This document shows positions 51,487-63,127 of a stretch of DNA of 64,000 nucleotides, piece after piece; the first letter of the stretch is position 1; every line of letters begins with the position of its first letter. Under the pieces are notes generated by a model, which was not told the origin of the DNA, made no database searches, and worked only from the letters and a program-made list of their open reading frames with translations. The DNA is from Collimonas sp. OK242 (GTDB taxonomy: Bacteria > Pseudomonadota > Gammaproteobacteria > Burkholderiales > Burkholderiaceae_D), in NCBI RefSeq assembly GCF_900107095.1, contig NZ_FNOR01000007.1:124001-188000 (forward strand), given 5' to 3'. Position numbers and translations under genes: made by a program.

Positions 51487-52272
51487 ATGAAGAAATTCGT
51501 TTTTGCGCTGATGCTGGTGCTCAGCGCAGCTACCGTCTCGGCATCCGCCGAGGTATCGGCCCAAGTGCCGCCGTCGCGGCTGGACGAAGTCGTCAAATCC
51601 GGCAATTTACGTGTTTGCATGACGGGCGATTACAAACCGTTTACTTTTTTCAAGAGCGACAACAGTTTTGAAGGCATCGATGTCGATCTGGCCAAATCGC
51701 TGGCCAAGGCGCTGGGCGTCGAGGCGCGCTTTGTCAAAACCAGCTGGACCAACCTGACCGCCGATTTCCTGGAGAAATGCGATATCGCGATGGGCGGGGT
51801 GTCGGTGACGCTGGAGCGCCAAAAGAAAGTGTCGTTTTCAGCGCCGCACATGGTGGATGGCAAGGCCGCGATTGCGCGCTGCGCCGATGCCGGCAAATTC
51901 CAGTCGCTGGCGGCGATCGACCAGCCGGCTACCCGCGCCATCGTCAATCCGGGCGGCACCAATGAGCGTTTCGCCCGCGCCAACTACAAGCAGGCGCAGC
52001 TGATCCTGTATCCGGATAACGTCACCATCTTCGACCAGATCGTGCAGGGAAAAGCCGACGTGATGGTGACCGACGCCAGCGAAACCCTGTGGCAGGCGAA
52101 GCTGCATCCGCAGTTATGCTCGATTCGTCCCGAACAACCGCTGCAGTTCTCGGAAAAAGCCTTCATGCTGCCGCGCGGCGATGTACCGTTCAAGGAATTC
52201 GTCGATACCTGGATGCATCAGCTGAAGGCGAGCGGCGACTACGACCGGGTGTTCAACCAGTGGCTTAAATAG
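51487..52272 (+). CDS. pheC: Periplasmic cyclohexadienyl/arogenate dehydratase
   Basis: A 261-residue protein with a signal peptide (MKKFVFALMLVLSAATVSASA) and a type-II periplasmic-binding fold. It matches, from memory, the PheC enzyme rather than transport proteins: LRVCMTGDYKPFTFFKSDNSFEGIDVDLAKSLAKALGVEARFVKTSW, CDIAMGGVSVTLERQKKVSFS, the diagnostic IVNPGGTNERFARANYKQAQLILYPDNVTIFDQIVQGKADVMVTDASET. PheC dehydrates prephenate or arogenate to make phenylpyruvate or phenylalanine outside the cytoplasm. It lies 37 bp behind the MocR-type regulator and may be co-transcribed. Confidence 0.88.
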   Translation: MKKFVFALMLVLSAATVSASAEVSAQVPPSRLDEVVKSGNLRVCMTGDYKPFTFFKSDNSFEGIDVDLAKSLAKALGVEARFVKTSWTNLTADFLEKCDIAMGGVSVTLERQKKVSFSAPHMVDGKAAIARCADAGKFQSLAAIDQPATRAIVNPGGTNERFARANYKQAQLILYPDNVTIFDQIVQGKADVMVTDASETLWQAKLHPQLCSIRPEQPLQFSEKAFMLPRGDVPFKEFVDTWMHQLKASGDYDRVFNQWLK

Positions 52273-52289
52273 CATTGCCCTTGCAAAGA

Positions 52290-53102
52290 CTAACCCTGCT
52301 TGCTGGCCGACTGCTGCGCGATCTTGCTCTTCCTGATCGATTTCAGATGGGCCGCGACGGCGGTCGCCAGCTGGCGCGCCCATAGCGAGACGCCGCTGGC
52401 CGACGGATGATAGCCATCGGAAGCCATCAGGGCATGATCGTTGATGTCGATCAGCATCGGCACGCGTGTCACGCGCAAATGATTGAGATCGGCGGGCAGA
52501 TTGGCAATCAGCTCCTCCACCGTTTGATCCAGCGCCTTGGCTTTGATGCCGAGTACATAACGCAGGGGTTCAGGCAGTGCCGGGAAAGCGTGGATAGGCG
52601 GAATGCCGGAAATCACGATCAGGCGCGGCGACAGATGCGCCTGCAGGTCACGCATCAATTGCACCAGCTCGGCCCGATAGCGGCGGCAGGAGCGGAACGC
52701 GGTGGTGTCATTGACGCCGAAAGCGATCAGCACGATATCCACTTTTTGCGATGCTACCTGCGGCAACATGGTCTTGACTGCATCGCTCAGGGTAGCGCCA
52801 TTTTCCCCGACCGCCTGCCAGGTCACGGTACGCTGCAGGCGCATCGCCAGCGCAGCGGCAAACTGGCCGGTGATCGCTTCGTAATGGGTGGCGACGCCGA
52901 CCCCGGCCACCGGCGATTCGCCGATAGTCAGCAAGGCCAGCGGCCGCTGCGGCGGTTCTGTGGCGCTGGCAATCTGAGCTTGGCCGATAGTCGGTCCCTT
53001 GGCTTCCGGCAGGCGTGGCGTGATGCGGCGAGTACGACGGCCTTGTATGATCAGCCATGGCAAGAGCGGTAATGCAATCAGTTCCGGCAACCAGCGGCGC
53101 AC
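52290..53102 (-). CDS. SGNH/GDSL-family hydrolase
   Basis: A 270-residue predicted esterase or lipase-like hydrolase. SGNH blocks: I LLTIGESPVAGVG (Ser in place GES), III with Gly/Asn in LIAFGVNDTTAF, and V SDGYHPSASGV with the catalytic Asp and His. The N-terminus is hydrophobic (LPELIALPLLPWLIIQG, about residues 4-20), so membrane anchoring or export is possible. The start is GTG 53102. It is convergent with pheC (17-bp gap). Substrate unknown. Confidence 0.82.
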   Translation of the reverse strand: MRRWLPELIALPLLPWLIIQGRRTRRITPRLPEAKGPTIGQAQIASATEPPQRPLALLTIGESPVAGVGVATHYEAITGQFAAALAMRLQRTVTWQAVGENGATLSDAVKTMLPQVASQKVDIVLIAFGVNDTTAFRSCRRYRAELVQLMRDLQAHLSPRLIVISGIPPIHAFPALPEPLRYVLGIKAKALDQTVEELIANLPADLNHLRVTRVPMLIDINDHALMASDGYHPSASGVSLWARQLATAVAAHLKSIRKSKIAQQSASKQG

Positions 53103-53197
53103 TTCGTGTCTCCTCGATTATTGCTATCGTCTTGGATCAAACTGTTTATATGATTTTTCTTAACAACAAACAATTATAGTAGTTACCGACTCTAAAT

Positions 53198-54004
53198 TCA
53201 CTCTATCTTCAAACCTTTTAATTCCGGTTTGGCCGCCGGCGGTTTCAGTTTCAGATCGATGAGGGTTTCCAGCAAGATACTGGCAATCGCCAGATTGCGA
53301 TGGGTCTTGGAATTGGCCGGGATGACATACCAGGGCGCGTGATCGGCATCGGTCGCCTGGATCGCCTTGCCAAACAATTCCTGGTACCTATCCCAATTTT
53401 TACGCTCTTCCAGATCCTGCAAATCGAATTTCCAGTGCTTGGCCGGGTCGTCGATGCGCTCCTGCAAACGATCGCGCTGCTCGTCTTTCGAAATATGCAG
53501 CAGGCACTTGATGATGACGGTGCCGGTTTCCGCCAGCATTCTTTCAAAATCGCGAATCTGGGCGTAGCGGCGCTCGCATTCCGCCTCATCGATCCAGTCA
53601 TGCACCCGCGTTACCAGTACGTCTTCGTAGTGGCTGCGGTTGAACACCATGATCTCGCCCCACTGCGGCACCATTTGATGCACCCGCCATAAATAGTCGT
53701 GGGCGCGCTCGATATCGCTAGGGGCCTTGAAATTGGCGATATGGACGCCTTGCGGGTTGATGACGCTAAACACCTCTTTTACCGTGCCGTCCTTGCCGCT
53801 GGTATCGATGCCTTGCAACACTACCAATACTTTGTGACTCCGGCCGGCGAACAACATCTCCTGTTGCGCCGCAATCTGCGTCGCCAGCTCGGTCACCAGT
53901 TCCTTGTCCTTGATTTTGTCTCCGCTGGAAAGCGGCTTCTGCGCGGCATCGGCATCCTTGATCTTGGTCTGCTTGCCGGCGCGGAACTGCTTGCATACTT
54001 TCAT
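53198..54004 (-). CDS. ppk2: Polyphosphate kinase 2 family protein
   Basis: A 268-residue PPK2-type enzyme that moves phosphate between polyphosphate and nucleotides. Walker A VLQGIDTSGKDGTVK (about residues 60-74), Walker B VFNRSHYEDVLVTRVH and the lid-region KCLLHISKDEQRDRLQERIDDPAKHWKF are intact. The length fits the short single-domain PPK2 group. Which nucleotide (AMP, ADP, GDP) is used cannot be told. It precedes the CoA-binding-domain gene's end by about 60 bp in the same direction, so co-transcription is plausible. Confidence 0.93.
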   Translation of the reverse strand: MKVCKQFRAGKQTKIKDADAAQKPLSSGDKIKDKELVTELATQIAAQQEMLFAGRSHKVLVVLQGIDTSGKDGTVKEVFSVINPQGVHIANFKAPSDIERAHDYLWRVHQMVPQWGEIMVFNRSHYEDVLVTRVHDWIDEAECERRYAQIRDFERMLAETGTVIIKCLLHISKDEQRDRLQERIDDPAKHWKFDLQDLEERKNWDRYQELFGKAIQATDADHAPWYVIPANSKTHRNLAIASILLETLIDLKLKPPAAKPELKGLKIE

Positions 54005-54062
54005 TACTATCTCCGATAACGCGGCTACCCGCGGGCGGCATTGCGCCGGCTATGCTGCCAGC

Positions 54063-54503
54063 TTATAGAATGCCATGCAGATTGCCCAGCGCATGCTCGA
54101 TCTTGATGCAGCTATCCATCTCGACCTGGATGCCGTTGGCGCGCGCTTTTGCCGCAGCAGGCTCATTGACGATGCCAAGCTGCATCCAGATGCAGCGTGC
54201 ATCAATCATGATCGCTTCGCCCACGATAGGTGGAATGTCCTCTGCTTTGCGAAAGCAATCGACGATGTCGATTTTCTGCTTGTCCGCTGCCAGCGCTTTC
54301 GCCGCATCGTACAGATTGGCGTAGCAATGCTCTCCGAGGATGTGAGCGCCTACATGCATCGGATTGACCGGGATAATCCGATAACCGCGCTCCTGCATGT
54401 AACGGGCCACGCCGTAGCTCGGCCGGTCCGGCTTGGACGACAGGCCGACGATCGCGATGATCGGATTGGCGGGGTTGGGGACGGGAGCGGATAGTTTTGG
54501 CAT
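54063..54503 (-). CDS. CoA-binding domain protein (YccU-like)
   Basis: A 146-residue stand-alone CoA-binding Rossmann protein: IAIVGLSSKPDRPSYGVARYMQERGYRIIPVNP is the nucleotide/CoA-binding start, and IDIVDCFRKAEDIPPIVGEAIMIDARCIWMQLGIVNEPAAAKARANGIQVEMDSCIKIEH the family C-terminus. It resembles E. coli YccU, whose role is not defined. The gene is followed by the PPK2 gene. Confidence 0.87.
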   Translation of the reverse strand: MPKLSAPVPNPANPIIAIVGLSSKPDRPSYGVARYMQERGYRIIPVNPMHVGAHILGEHCYANLYDAAKALAADKQKIDIVDCFRKAEDIPPIVGEAIMIDARCIWMQLGIVNEPAAAKARANGIQVEMDSCIKIEHALGNLHGIL

Positions 54504-54635
54504 GAGTTCGATGATGGACTTGTCGGCGTAAATGGAATCTTGCTTGAAGCGCTTTGCATGATCTTACCGCGAGAACCTGATTTCCTGCCTGCAAGCTCAG
54601 GACAGGCTGCTCAGCCCCGCAACACAACGCGCCAA

Positions 54636-55406
54636 TTACCTGGCGAAGTAGCTGGCGTAAATCCTGTCGTAGCTGCCATTCTCGCGCAAGGCTTTCAGCG
54701 CGCTATTGATCTTGGCCATCAAGGCCGTGTCGGCCGGGCGCAAGGCTATGCCGTAATATTCTTTTTCAAACTTGTCGCTTTCGATCAGTTTGAAGCCTTT
54801 GTCCTGGTTGAACTTCAGGTGATTCGCCACCGCGCCATTGTCGCCCACGGCTGCATCCACGCCACCGTTGTCGACCTCCTTCAATAACAACGGCAGGCTT
54901 TCAAAACGCACCAGGGCGTTGCTGTTTTTACCCAGCATTTTTTGCATGATGGTGTCGGCGCTGGTGCCGGCAGTCACGCCGACCCGATGCGCCTGTTTCA
55001 GGTCATCCGGGCTGCTGATGTTCTTGCCGGGCGACACCAGGATAACTTGCCTGGCCTCGAAATACGGATCGGAGAAGATCATGCTTTGCTTGCGCTCATC
55101 GGTAATCGTGACGCCGGAGGTAATGATGTCGATATCCGCATTGGCCAGGGTGGAAAAAATACCTTCCCACGGCGTATTCACCCAAACGATCTTGATTCCC
55201 GCTTGGTCTGCCACTGCCTGCATGATATCGACATCGAAACCGACAATCTTGCCGCTGGTGTCGACCGAGCCAAACGGCGCAAATGCGGCGTTCATGCCGA
55301 CCCGGTAGATTTTCGGAGCGGGTGGCGTATTGGCCGGCTTCTCGCAGGCGCACAAGCCGATTGCCAGCAGAGCGATGGCCAGGAAATGCAGCAACCGGAT
55401 TTTCAT
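54636..55406 (-). CDS. Amino-acid ABC transporter binding lipoprotein
   Basis: A 256-residue predicted lipoprotein (lipobox ending LCAC, Cys21) of the polar-amino-acid periplasmic binding family. Typical blocks: YRVGMNAAFAPFGSVDTSGKIVGFDVDIMQAVADQAGIKIVW, WEGIFSTLANADIDIITSGVTITDERKQSMIFSDPYFEARQVILV, HRVGVTAGTSAD, and the end ALKALRENGSYDRIYASYF. AAGGAGAAG precedes ATG 55406. No permease or ATPase gene is next to it, so it must use a transporter encoded elsewhere. The ligand (Gln, Arg or His type) is not determined. Confidence 0.88.
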   Translation of the reverse strand: MKIRLLHFLAIALLAIGLCACEKPANTPPAPKIYRVGMNAAFAPFGSVDTSGKIVGFDVDIMQAVADQAGIKIVWVNTPWEGIFSTLANADIDIITSGVTITDERKQSMIFSDPYFEARQVILVSPGKNISSPDDLKQAHRVGVTAGTSADTIMQKMLGKNSNALVRFESLPLLLKEVDNGGVDAAVGDNGAVANHLKFNQDKGFKLIESDKFEKEYYGIALRPADTALMAKINSALKALRENGSYDRIYASYFAR

Positions 55407-55558
55407 ATGTCTTCTCCTTGTATAGCCCTTGATGCTCACGGCCTGATACATCTTAGCACGCAGGGTGGGCAGCTCTTTTTGCCCGCGCGTTGCGGTTGAG
55501 GTTCTGCGCGGCTGGCTATGTCAGAAACGCGATAACAACTGTTGAAGACAAACCGTCC

Positions 55559-55599
55559 AGGCAACAAAAAAGCAGCCGAAGCTGCTTTTTCTTGTTGCC
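55559..55599 (-). terminator. Terminator of the ATP synthase operon
   Basis: AAAAAGCAGC (55567-55576) and GCTGCTTTTT (55581-55590) pair around CGAA, extended by the outer matching arms GGCAACAA and TTGTTGCC. It lies 27 bp past the atpC stop and can act in both directions. Confidence 0.85.
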
Positions 55600-55625
55600 A
55601 TCCGAAATGCAGGCGAATTACAAAA

Positions 55626-56051
55626 TCAACGCCCTTTTTGACGCAACTTCGCAATCGCTGCCAATTGCGCAATAGCTGCCGACAATTCGGCCTGTGCTTT
55701 TGCGTAATCGATCATGGATTCCTTATTGCTCAGCGCTTCTTCCGCGCGACGCTTGGCTTCGCTTGCCTTCGCTTCGTCCAGATCGGCGCCGCGGATTGCG
55801 GTGTCGGCCAGGACAGTCACGTTATTCGGCTGCACTTCCAGCAGACCACCGGCAACGAATACAAACTCGTCCTGCGCCTGACCTGCCACCTTGATCCGTA
55901 CAGCACCCGGCTTGATGCGCGTGATCAGCGGGGTATGACGAGGATAAATCCCCAGCTCGCCCGACTCACCCGGCAACGCGACGAATTCGGCTTCACCGGA
56001 GAAGATCAGCTCTTCCGCGGAAACAACGTCTACGTGAATAGTGTGTGCCAT
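55626..56051 (-). CDS. atpC: ATP synthase F1 subunit epsilon
   Basis: A 141-residue central-stalk subunit that couples and inhibits the F1 motor. N-terminal beta-sandwich ([47 protein letters not shown]) and C-terminal helical hairpin ([43 protein letters not shown]) are complete. ATG 56051 is the family start; the longer frame to 56147 is unsupported. It is the last gene of the atp operon. Confidence 0.96.
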   Translation of the reverse strand: MAHTIHVDVVSAEELIFSGEAEFVALPGESGELGIYPRHTPLITRIKPGAVRIKVAGQAQDEFVFVAGGLLEVQPNNVTVLADTAIRGADLDEAKASEAKRRAEEALSNKESMIDYAKAQAELSAAIAQLAAIAKLRQKGR

Positions 56052-56185
56052 CTTAAACCCTTTGTTGTCCATTAAATCAACTACCGAGTAGCGCCATCGC
56101 CGGCCAGTTGTATGGCAAAGGCAACCGGCAGCTGCGCTGCCAGTCACTCCCCCGCCACGCCCAGCTCAGCTGCAGCGCTTGTCAA

Positions 56186-57610
<1,425 letters not shown>

Positions 57611-57660
57611 TTAGACTTCTGTTAAGCGCGGTGCGCGCTAGACAATTCTGTTTTAGTCTG

Positions 57661-57722
57661 TTGGGGAGAGAGTAATTCATCGCAAGGTTAAGCTTGGCGC
57701 CTCTTAAACTCTTTCCCGCAAT
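57661..57722. repeat. Palindromic intergenic repeat, copy C (inside atp operon)
   Basis: On the minus strand GCGGGAAAGAGTTTAAGAG, a divergent centre, then GAATTACTCTCTCCCC. Outer arms match copies A and B closely while the centre (GCGCCAAGCTTAACCTTGCG) is different. It fills the atpG-atpD gap. Confidence 0.7.
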
Positions 57723-57727
57723 AGCTT

Positions 57728-58600
57728 TTAAACCGCAGCTGCACCCGCAACGATCTCAGACAATTCCTTCGTGATCGCAGCTTGACGCGTCTTGTTGTAT
57801 ACCAGTTTCAGTTCGCCAATCACGTTACCCGCGTTGTCGCTAGCCGACTTCATCGCCACCATCCGCGCCGATTGCTCGGACGCCATGTTTTCAGCGACAG
57901 CCTGATAAATCAGCGCTTCCACGTAACGCACCAGCAATTCATCGATGACGCTTTGCACATCCGGCTCATAAATGTAGTCCCATTGATGGGCGCCAGTTTT
58001 ATCAGCCTCAAGACGATCGCTCGACAACGGCAGCAACTGCTGCAGCATCGGCTCTTGCTTCATCGTGTTGATGAACTTGGTGTACACCAGATAAACCGCG
58101 TCCAGGCGACCTTCCTGATAAGCGTCGAGCAGTACTTTGACTGGTCCGATCAGCTTGTCCAGATGCGGCGTATCGCCCAGTTGCACGGCATGCGCAACGA
58201 CCTTGGCGCCGATCCGGTGCAGAAAACCCAGACCCTTGTTGCCGATCGCTACTGCCTGAACCTTGTTGCCTTGTCCTTCCAGCTCACGCAGTTTCGTGGT
58301 CAGCAAACGCAAGGAGTTGGTGTTCATGCCGCCGCACAGACCTTTGTCGGTCGTCACAACGATGAAACCAACGTTCTTGGAGTTGTCCTGCGTCACCATG
58401 AACGGATGCGTGTACTCTGGATTGGCTTGCGACAAGTTAGAAGCGATATTACGAATCTTGTCACTGTAGGGACGTGCCGCATGCATCCGGTCCTGCGCCT
58501 TGCGCATTTTGGATGCAGCGACCATTTCCATCGCCTTGGTGATCTTCTTCGTATTCTCTACGCTCTTGATCTTGCCGCGTATCTCTTTACCTGTAGCCAT
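57728..58600 (-). CDS. atpG: ATP synthase F1 subunit gamma
   Basis: Rotor shaft subunit, 290 residues. The N-terminal helix ([36 protein letters not shown]) and C-terminal helix ([36 protein letters not shown]) that form the coiled coil are intact, with the central [14 protein letters not shown] segment. It lies 17 bp behind atpA. Confidence 0.97.
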   Translation of the reverse strand: MATGKEIRGKIKSVENTKKITKAMEMVAASKMRKAQDRMHAARPYSDKIRNIASNLSQANPEYTHPFMVTQDNSKNVGFIVVTTDKGLCGGMNTNSLRLLTTKLRELEGQGNKVQAVAIGNKGLGFLHRIGAKVVAHAVQLGDTPHLDKLIGPVKVLLDAYQEGRLDAVYLVYTKFINTMKQEPMLQQLLPLSSDRLEADKTGAHQWDYIYEPDVQSVIDELLVRYVEALIYQAVAENMASEQSARMVAMKSASDNAGNVIGELKLVYNKTRQAAITKELSEIVAGAAAV

Positions 58601-58617
58601 TCCGTGCTCCAGTTAAA

Positions 58618-60159
58618 TTAAGCCACGAACGATTTTTTGAAATCAGCAACTGCAGCAGACAATGCAGCTTCAGCATCTTTGTCGAGTTGCTTGGTTTCTT
58701 CGATCTTTTGCAGCAGAGGCGCGTGGCTGGTTTTCATGAAGTTATGCAGACCGCTTTCGAACGGCAGCACTTGCTTGATCTCGATGCTATCCAGGAAGCC
58801 CTTGTTGACCGCGAACAAAGTCACAGCCATCAGCGAGATCGACAACGGCGAGTATTGCGCCTGCTTCAACAGCTCGGTCACGCGTGCGCCGCGGTCCAGC
58901 TGCTTGCGGGTCGCTTCGTCGAGGTCGGATGCAAACTGCGCAAACGCAGCCAATTCGCGATACTGCGCCAGGTCGGTACGGATACCGCCGGACAGGTTCT
59001 TGATAACCTTGGTCTGAGCAGCGCCACCAACGCGCGACACCGAGATACCAGCGTTGATCGCAGGACGAATACCGGCGTTGAACAACGAAGTTTCCAGGAA
59101 GATCTGACCGTCGGTAATCGAAATCACGTTGGTCGGAACGAAAGCGGAAACGTCGCCAGCCTGGGTTTCGATGATCGGCAAAGCAGTCAATGAACCAGTC
59201 TTGCCCTTGACTTCACCCTTGGTGAAATCTTCGACATACTTTTCGTTCACGCGTGCTGCGCGTTCCAGCAAACGGCTGTGCAGGTAGAACACGTCGCCGG
59301 GATAAGCTTCACGGCCTGGCGGACGGCGCAGCAGCAGCGATACCTGACGGTATGCGACAGCTTGCTTGGACAGATCGTCATACACGATCAGTGCGTCTTG
59401 ACCGCGGTCACGGAAGAATTCGCCCATTGCGCAGCCGGAGTAGGCCGACACGTATTGCATCGCAGCCGACTCGGAAGCCGATGCAGCAACAACGATGGTG
59501 TATTCCATGGCGCCGTGCGCTTCCAGCGAGCGCACGATGTTCTTGATCGACGATGCCTTTTGACCGATAGCGACATAGATACATGTCACGTCCTGGCCCT
59601 TTTGATTGATGATCGCATCGATCGCCACGGCAGTCTTACCGGTTTGACGGTCGCCGATGATCAGTTCGCGCTGGCCGCGGCCGATCGGTACCATCGAGTC
59701 GATCGACTTGATACCGGTTTGCAGAGGTTGCGAAACGGATTGACGGGCAATAACGCCTGGCGCGATTTTTTCAATCGGCGCTGTCAGCTTGGCGTTGATC
59801 GGGCCCTTGCCATCGATAGGCTGGCCCAGTGCGTTCACTACACGGCCGCGCAGTTCCGGACCGATAGGCACTTCCAGGATACGGCCGGTACATTTAACTG
59901 TATCGCCTTCGGAAATGTGTTCGAAGTCACCCAGAATAACGGCGCCGACAGAGTCGCGCTCGAGATTCAGCGCGAGGCCGAATGTGTTGCCTGGGAATTC
60001 CAGCATCTCGCCTTGCATCACGTCAGACAGACCATGGATACGGCAGATACCGTCGGACACGGAGATAACCGTGCCTTGATTGCGAATTTCAGCAGTATCG
60101 CCAAGGCCTTGAATCCGGCTCTTGATCAGTTCGCTGATTTCAGACGCGTTGAGTTGCAT
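58618..60159 (-). CDS. atpA: ATP synthase F1 subunit alpha
   Basis: Non-catalytic nucleotide-binding subunit, 513 residues. Walker [16 protein letters not shown] (about residue 168), [62 protein letters not shown] and the P-E-x signature region [19 protein letters not shown] are all present. The start [19 protein letters not shown] is typical. Confidence 0.97.
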   Translation of the reverse strand: MQLNASEISELIKSRIQGLGDTAEIRNQGTVISVSDGICRIHGLSDVMQGEMLEFPGNTFGLALNLERDSVGAVILGDFEHISEGDTVKCTGRILEVPIGPELRGRVVNALGQPIDGKGPINAKLTAPIEKIAPGVIARQSVSQPLQTGIKSIDSMVPIGRGQRELIIGDRQTGKTAVAIDAIINQKGQDVTCIYVAIGQKASSIKNIVRSLEAHGAMEYTIVVAASASESAAMQYVSAYSGCAMGEFFRDRGQDALIVYDDLSKQAVAYRQVSLLLRRPPGREAYPGDVFYLHSRLLERAARVNEKYVEDFTKGEVKGKTGSLTALPIIETQAGDVSAFVPTNVISITDGQIFLETSLFNAGIRPAINAGISVSRVGGAAQTKVIKNLSGGIRTDLAQYRELAAFAQFASDLDEATRKQLDRGARVTELLKQAQYSPLSISLMAVTLFAVNKGFLDSIEIKQVLPFESGLHNFMKTSHAPLLQKIEETKQLDKDAEAALSAAVADFKKSFVA

Positions 60160-60226
60160 ATTAACTCCTAAAATTTTTCTCGTTGCTCAGTTACGCAAAT
60201 ACGCAAAGGTCAAAGCCAATCGATAA

Positions 60227-60766
60227 TCACGCAGCCAGGGCAGCATGCAGTTCTTGCAGCTTGGCGCGCACCGATGTGTCGAGCACTTCATCGCCGACTA
60301 CTACGCGTACGCCGCCGATCAGCGAGTTATCCACAGTTACCGATGGGTTCAGCTTGCGGCCGAACTTCTTTTCCAGCGTGGCGGTCAAATCTTTCACTTG
60401 CGCTTCGGTCATTTCAAAAGCGCTGGTGATCTCGACATCCGCAGCGCCTTCTTGTGCGTTCTTCAGCACTTGAAATTGCTCGGCGATTTCCGGCAGTGCG
60501 ATCAAACGGCCGTTATCAACCAGCGTCGCGACGAAGTTCTTGACTTCGGCGGTGGCTGCTTGCGGCGATTTCAACAGCGCCAGGAACGTATCGGCGATTT
60601 GCTGATGCGTAAGGGCAGGATTGTGCGCCAGCGCCTTGACATCGGAATTGGCCGCTACCTGGCCCATCTCGACAACCAGATTCGCCCACGCAGCCAGGTC
60701 TTGCGACTTGGCTACACGGAACAATGCTTCTGCATAAGGACGAGCAATCGTTGCAAGTTCAGCCAT
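60227..60766 (-). CDS. atpH: ATP synthase F1 subunit delta
   Basis: Peripheral-stalk cap subunit, 179 residues. N-terminal helical domain ([32 protein letters not shown]) and C-terminal signature ([47 protein letters not shown]) are complete. Two bases separate it from the atpF stop, so translation is probably coupled. Confidence 0.96.
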   Translation of the reverse strand: MAELATIARPYAEALFRVAKSQDLAAWANLVVEMGQVAANSDVKALAHNPALTHQQIADTFLALLKSPQAATAEVKNFVATLVDNGRLIALPEIAEQFQVLKNAQEGAADVEITSAFEMTEAQVKDLTATLEKKFGRKLNPSVTVDNSLIGGVRVVVGDEVLDTSVRAKLQELHAALAA

Positions 60767-60768
60767 GA

Positions 60769-61239
60769 TTACAGCTCTGTCTTCAGTTGGTTCAGCAAAT
60801 CGGCATGTGCCGCAGTATCGACTTCGCGCTTGAGGATCTGTTCGGCGCCTTTGACTGCAAGGGTCGCAACTTCACCGCGCAGAGCTTCGCGTGCCTTAGT
60901 CATTTGCTGTTCCGCTTCGGCTTTAGCATTAGCGATGATGCGGGCAGCTTCTTCGGCAGCCGTTTTCTTGGCTTCGTCGACGATCGACTGGCCGCGCTTT
61001 TCAGCTTCGCCAATGCGCTTTTGACCTTCGTCGCGCGCGGTTGCCAGTTCTGCCGAAGCACGCTTCTCAGCGGCTGCCAGATCTGCCTTGCCGCGATCAG
61101 CGGCTGCCAGGCCGTCCGCGATCTTCTTGGCGCGCTCATCGAGCGCTTTTATCAGCGGCGGCCAGATGAATTTCATCGTGAAGCCGGCGAGGATAAAGAA
61201 GACCAGGAACTGCGCAAACAATGTTGCATTTAAGTTCAC
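60769..61239 (-). CDS. atpF: ATP synthase Fo subunit b
   Basis: Peripheral-stalk subunit, 156 residues: one N-terminal membrane helix ([34 protein letters not shown]) followed by a long charged coiled coil ([47 protein letters not shown]). Membrane-attached; dimerises and contacts delta. Confidence 0.96.
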   Translation of the reverse strand: MNLNATLFAQFLVFFILAGFTMKFIWPPLIKALDERAKKIADGLAAADRGKADLAAAEKRASAELATARDEGQKRIGEAEKRGQSIVDEAKKTAAEEAARIIANAKAEAEQQMTKAREALRGEVATLAVKGAEQILKREVDTAAHADLLNQLKTEL

Positions 61240-61306
61240 AGTAATTTCCTTCTCAGAATAACGTGGGCTGAAATGCTTTCAGCCGATTCGGTTACGCTCG
61301 ATTAAA

Positions 61307-61585
<279 letters not shown>

Positions 61586-61652
61586 TTAATACAGAAAATT
61601 AATACAAAAAACAGATCTAAAACTAAAACTACGAATTCCAAACCGGCGCTCT

Positions 61653-62477
61653 TTAGTGAGCCTCATGTGCCTGGCCGATGTACACCAGAGTCAGCATCAT
61701 GAAAATAAACGCTTGCAACAACACGATCAGGATATGGAAGATCGCCCAGATCGAACCGGCAATCACGTGGCCGACGAAACCGAAGGCGGTAGCGGTCGAG
61801 CCGAGCAATGCGATCAACAGGAACAACAGTTCGCCGGCATACATGTTGCCGAACAGTCGCATCGCCAGCGATACGGTTTTTGCAGCAAATTCAATCACGT
61901 TCAATAACAGGTTGGCCGGAGCGAGCCAGATGCCGAAAGGCGCTGCGACCAGTTCGTGCAGGAAACCGCCGATGCCCTTGATCTTGAAGCTGTAGTACAA
62001 CATCAATACCAATACGCCCAGAGCAATGCCCATGGTGCCGTTCAGGTCGGCGGTCGGTACTACGCGGTGATGGGAAATGACGCCATCCAGACCGACCCAT
62101 TTGAAAAGGGTGGAGAACATGTCAACCGGCAGGAAGTCGAGCGAGTTCATCAGGGCAACCCAGATGAATACCGTCAGCGCCAGCGGTGCGATGAAGCTGC
62201 GATCGCCGTGGACGATGCCCTTGGCCTGATCGTCGACCATCTCGACCACCATTTCGACGAATGCCTGGAAGCGCCCTGGCACGCCCGCGGTCGCTTTACG
62301 CGCGGCGAGATACATCAGCAGGCAGCCGAGCGCGCCGGCAAATACAGACCAGAAAATCGTGTCCATATTGATAATCGAAAAATCGACTATCTTGCTTTGA
62401 TGCGCAGTTGAAAAATGTCCAAGGTGATGTTGGATATATTCTGAGGGGGTTAGTGCTTCGCTTGGAGCTACAGTCAT
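61653..62477 (-). CDS. atpB: ATP synthase Fo subunit a
   Basis: Proton-channel stator subunit, 274 residues with five or six membrane helices. The essential Arg lies in [25 protein letters not shown], and the C-terminal helix in [34 protein letters not shown]. The N-terminal part ([12 protein letters not shown]) matches betaproteobacterial AtpB. It overlaps the atpI stop by four bases (ATGA). Confidence 0.96.
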   Translation of the reverse strand: MTVAPSEALTPSEYIQHHLGHFSTAHQSKIVDFSIINMDTIFWSVFAGALGCLLMYLAARKATAGVPGRFQAFVEMVVEMVDDQAKGIVHGDRSFIAPLALTVFIWVALMNSLDFLPVDMFSTLFKWVGLDGVISHHRVVPTADLNGTMGIALGVLVLMLYYSFKIKGIGGFLHELVAAPFGIWLAPANLLLNVIEFAAKTVSLAMRLFGNMYAGELLFLLIALLGSTATAFGFVGHVIAGSIWAIFHILIVLLQAFIFMMLTLVYIGQAHEAH

Positions 62478-62869
62478 GATCGATGTCTAAAAAGTAAAAT
62501 TATGTAACTTTTGAGTACCACAATGAAGCTGACGATAAATGCCGGCCAATTCAAATCGTGATACAACCATACGACCGCGCCAACCAGCGCAATCGTTGTA
62601 GCAATTTTGACAAACTCGCCGATGAAAAAAGACATCGGATTGGCGCCGCCTGGTTTGCGCGCGCTGATGTAAAGACGGAGAGCAAACAGTCCATTGGGAA
62701 CCGCGCAGCACACACCACCTAGAAGCGCGGAACAAAATCCGGATACGCCGGCTAGTAAACCTGCCGCAACTGCCAGCACGACCGTAGTAATAAATTGCAT
62801 AAGCACGATGCGCAGCATACTGACCCAATATTGTGCGAAAGCTACTCGCCGAACAGAAAGCGGTTGCAA
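62474..62869 (-). CDS. atpI: ATP synthase subunit I
   Basis: A 131-residue membrane protein with about four helices ([44 protein letters not shown], then [46 protein letters not shown]). AtpI members help assemble the c-ring. The start is uncertain: TTG 62869 gives the whole frame, while ATG 62818 (MLRIVLMQF) begins at the first helix. It is the first gene of the operon and is coupled to atpB by a four-base overlap. Confidence 0.85.
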   Translation of the reverse strand: MQPLSVRRVAFAQYWVSMLRIVLMQFITTVVLAVAAGLLAGVSGFCSALLGGVCCAVPNGLFALRLYISARKPGGANPMSFFIGEFVKIATTIALVGAVVWLYHDLNWPAFIVSFIVVLKSYIILLFRHRS

Positions 62870-63127
62870 CGTGGTTGATGCAGCGCTGCTAATTCCATGC
62901 AGCTCATCCTAGTCTACGGCTGTTTTAGAAGCCCGAGGATTATAAAGGCTGGCCGCGGCTTTCGTCAAACTTTTGCTGCCGAATCATAAGCTTATGCAAC
63001 ACCTGGACTTGCTTTAAAAGGTCGGCCTTGCGGACCGCACAATCGCATCGGCAGTCAATTCGATTATGATCCGCGCACCAATATTGTGAGACCACCCTAT
63101 TTTTCCCGTTTTGCGTTTCCGCATTTT
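62870..63127. promoter_or_regulatory. Region between parB and the atp operon
   Basis: 258 bp between the parB stop and atpI, which must hold the atp operon promoter. I see no perfect parS site, hairpin terminator or RNA gene in it. Confidence 0.4.

Noticed and set aside
51487-52272. Annotating pheC as an amino-acid transport binding protein
   Set aside because: The fold is the same, but the NPGGTNERFA and MGGVSVTLERQKK blocks are characteristic of cyclohexadienyl dehydratase, and no permease gene is adjacent.
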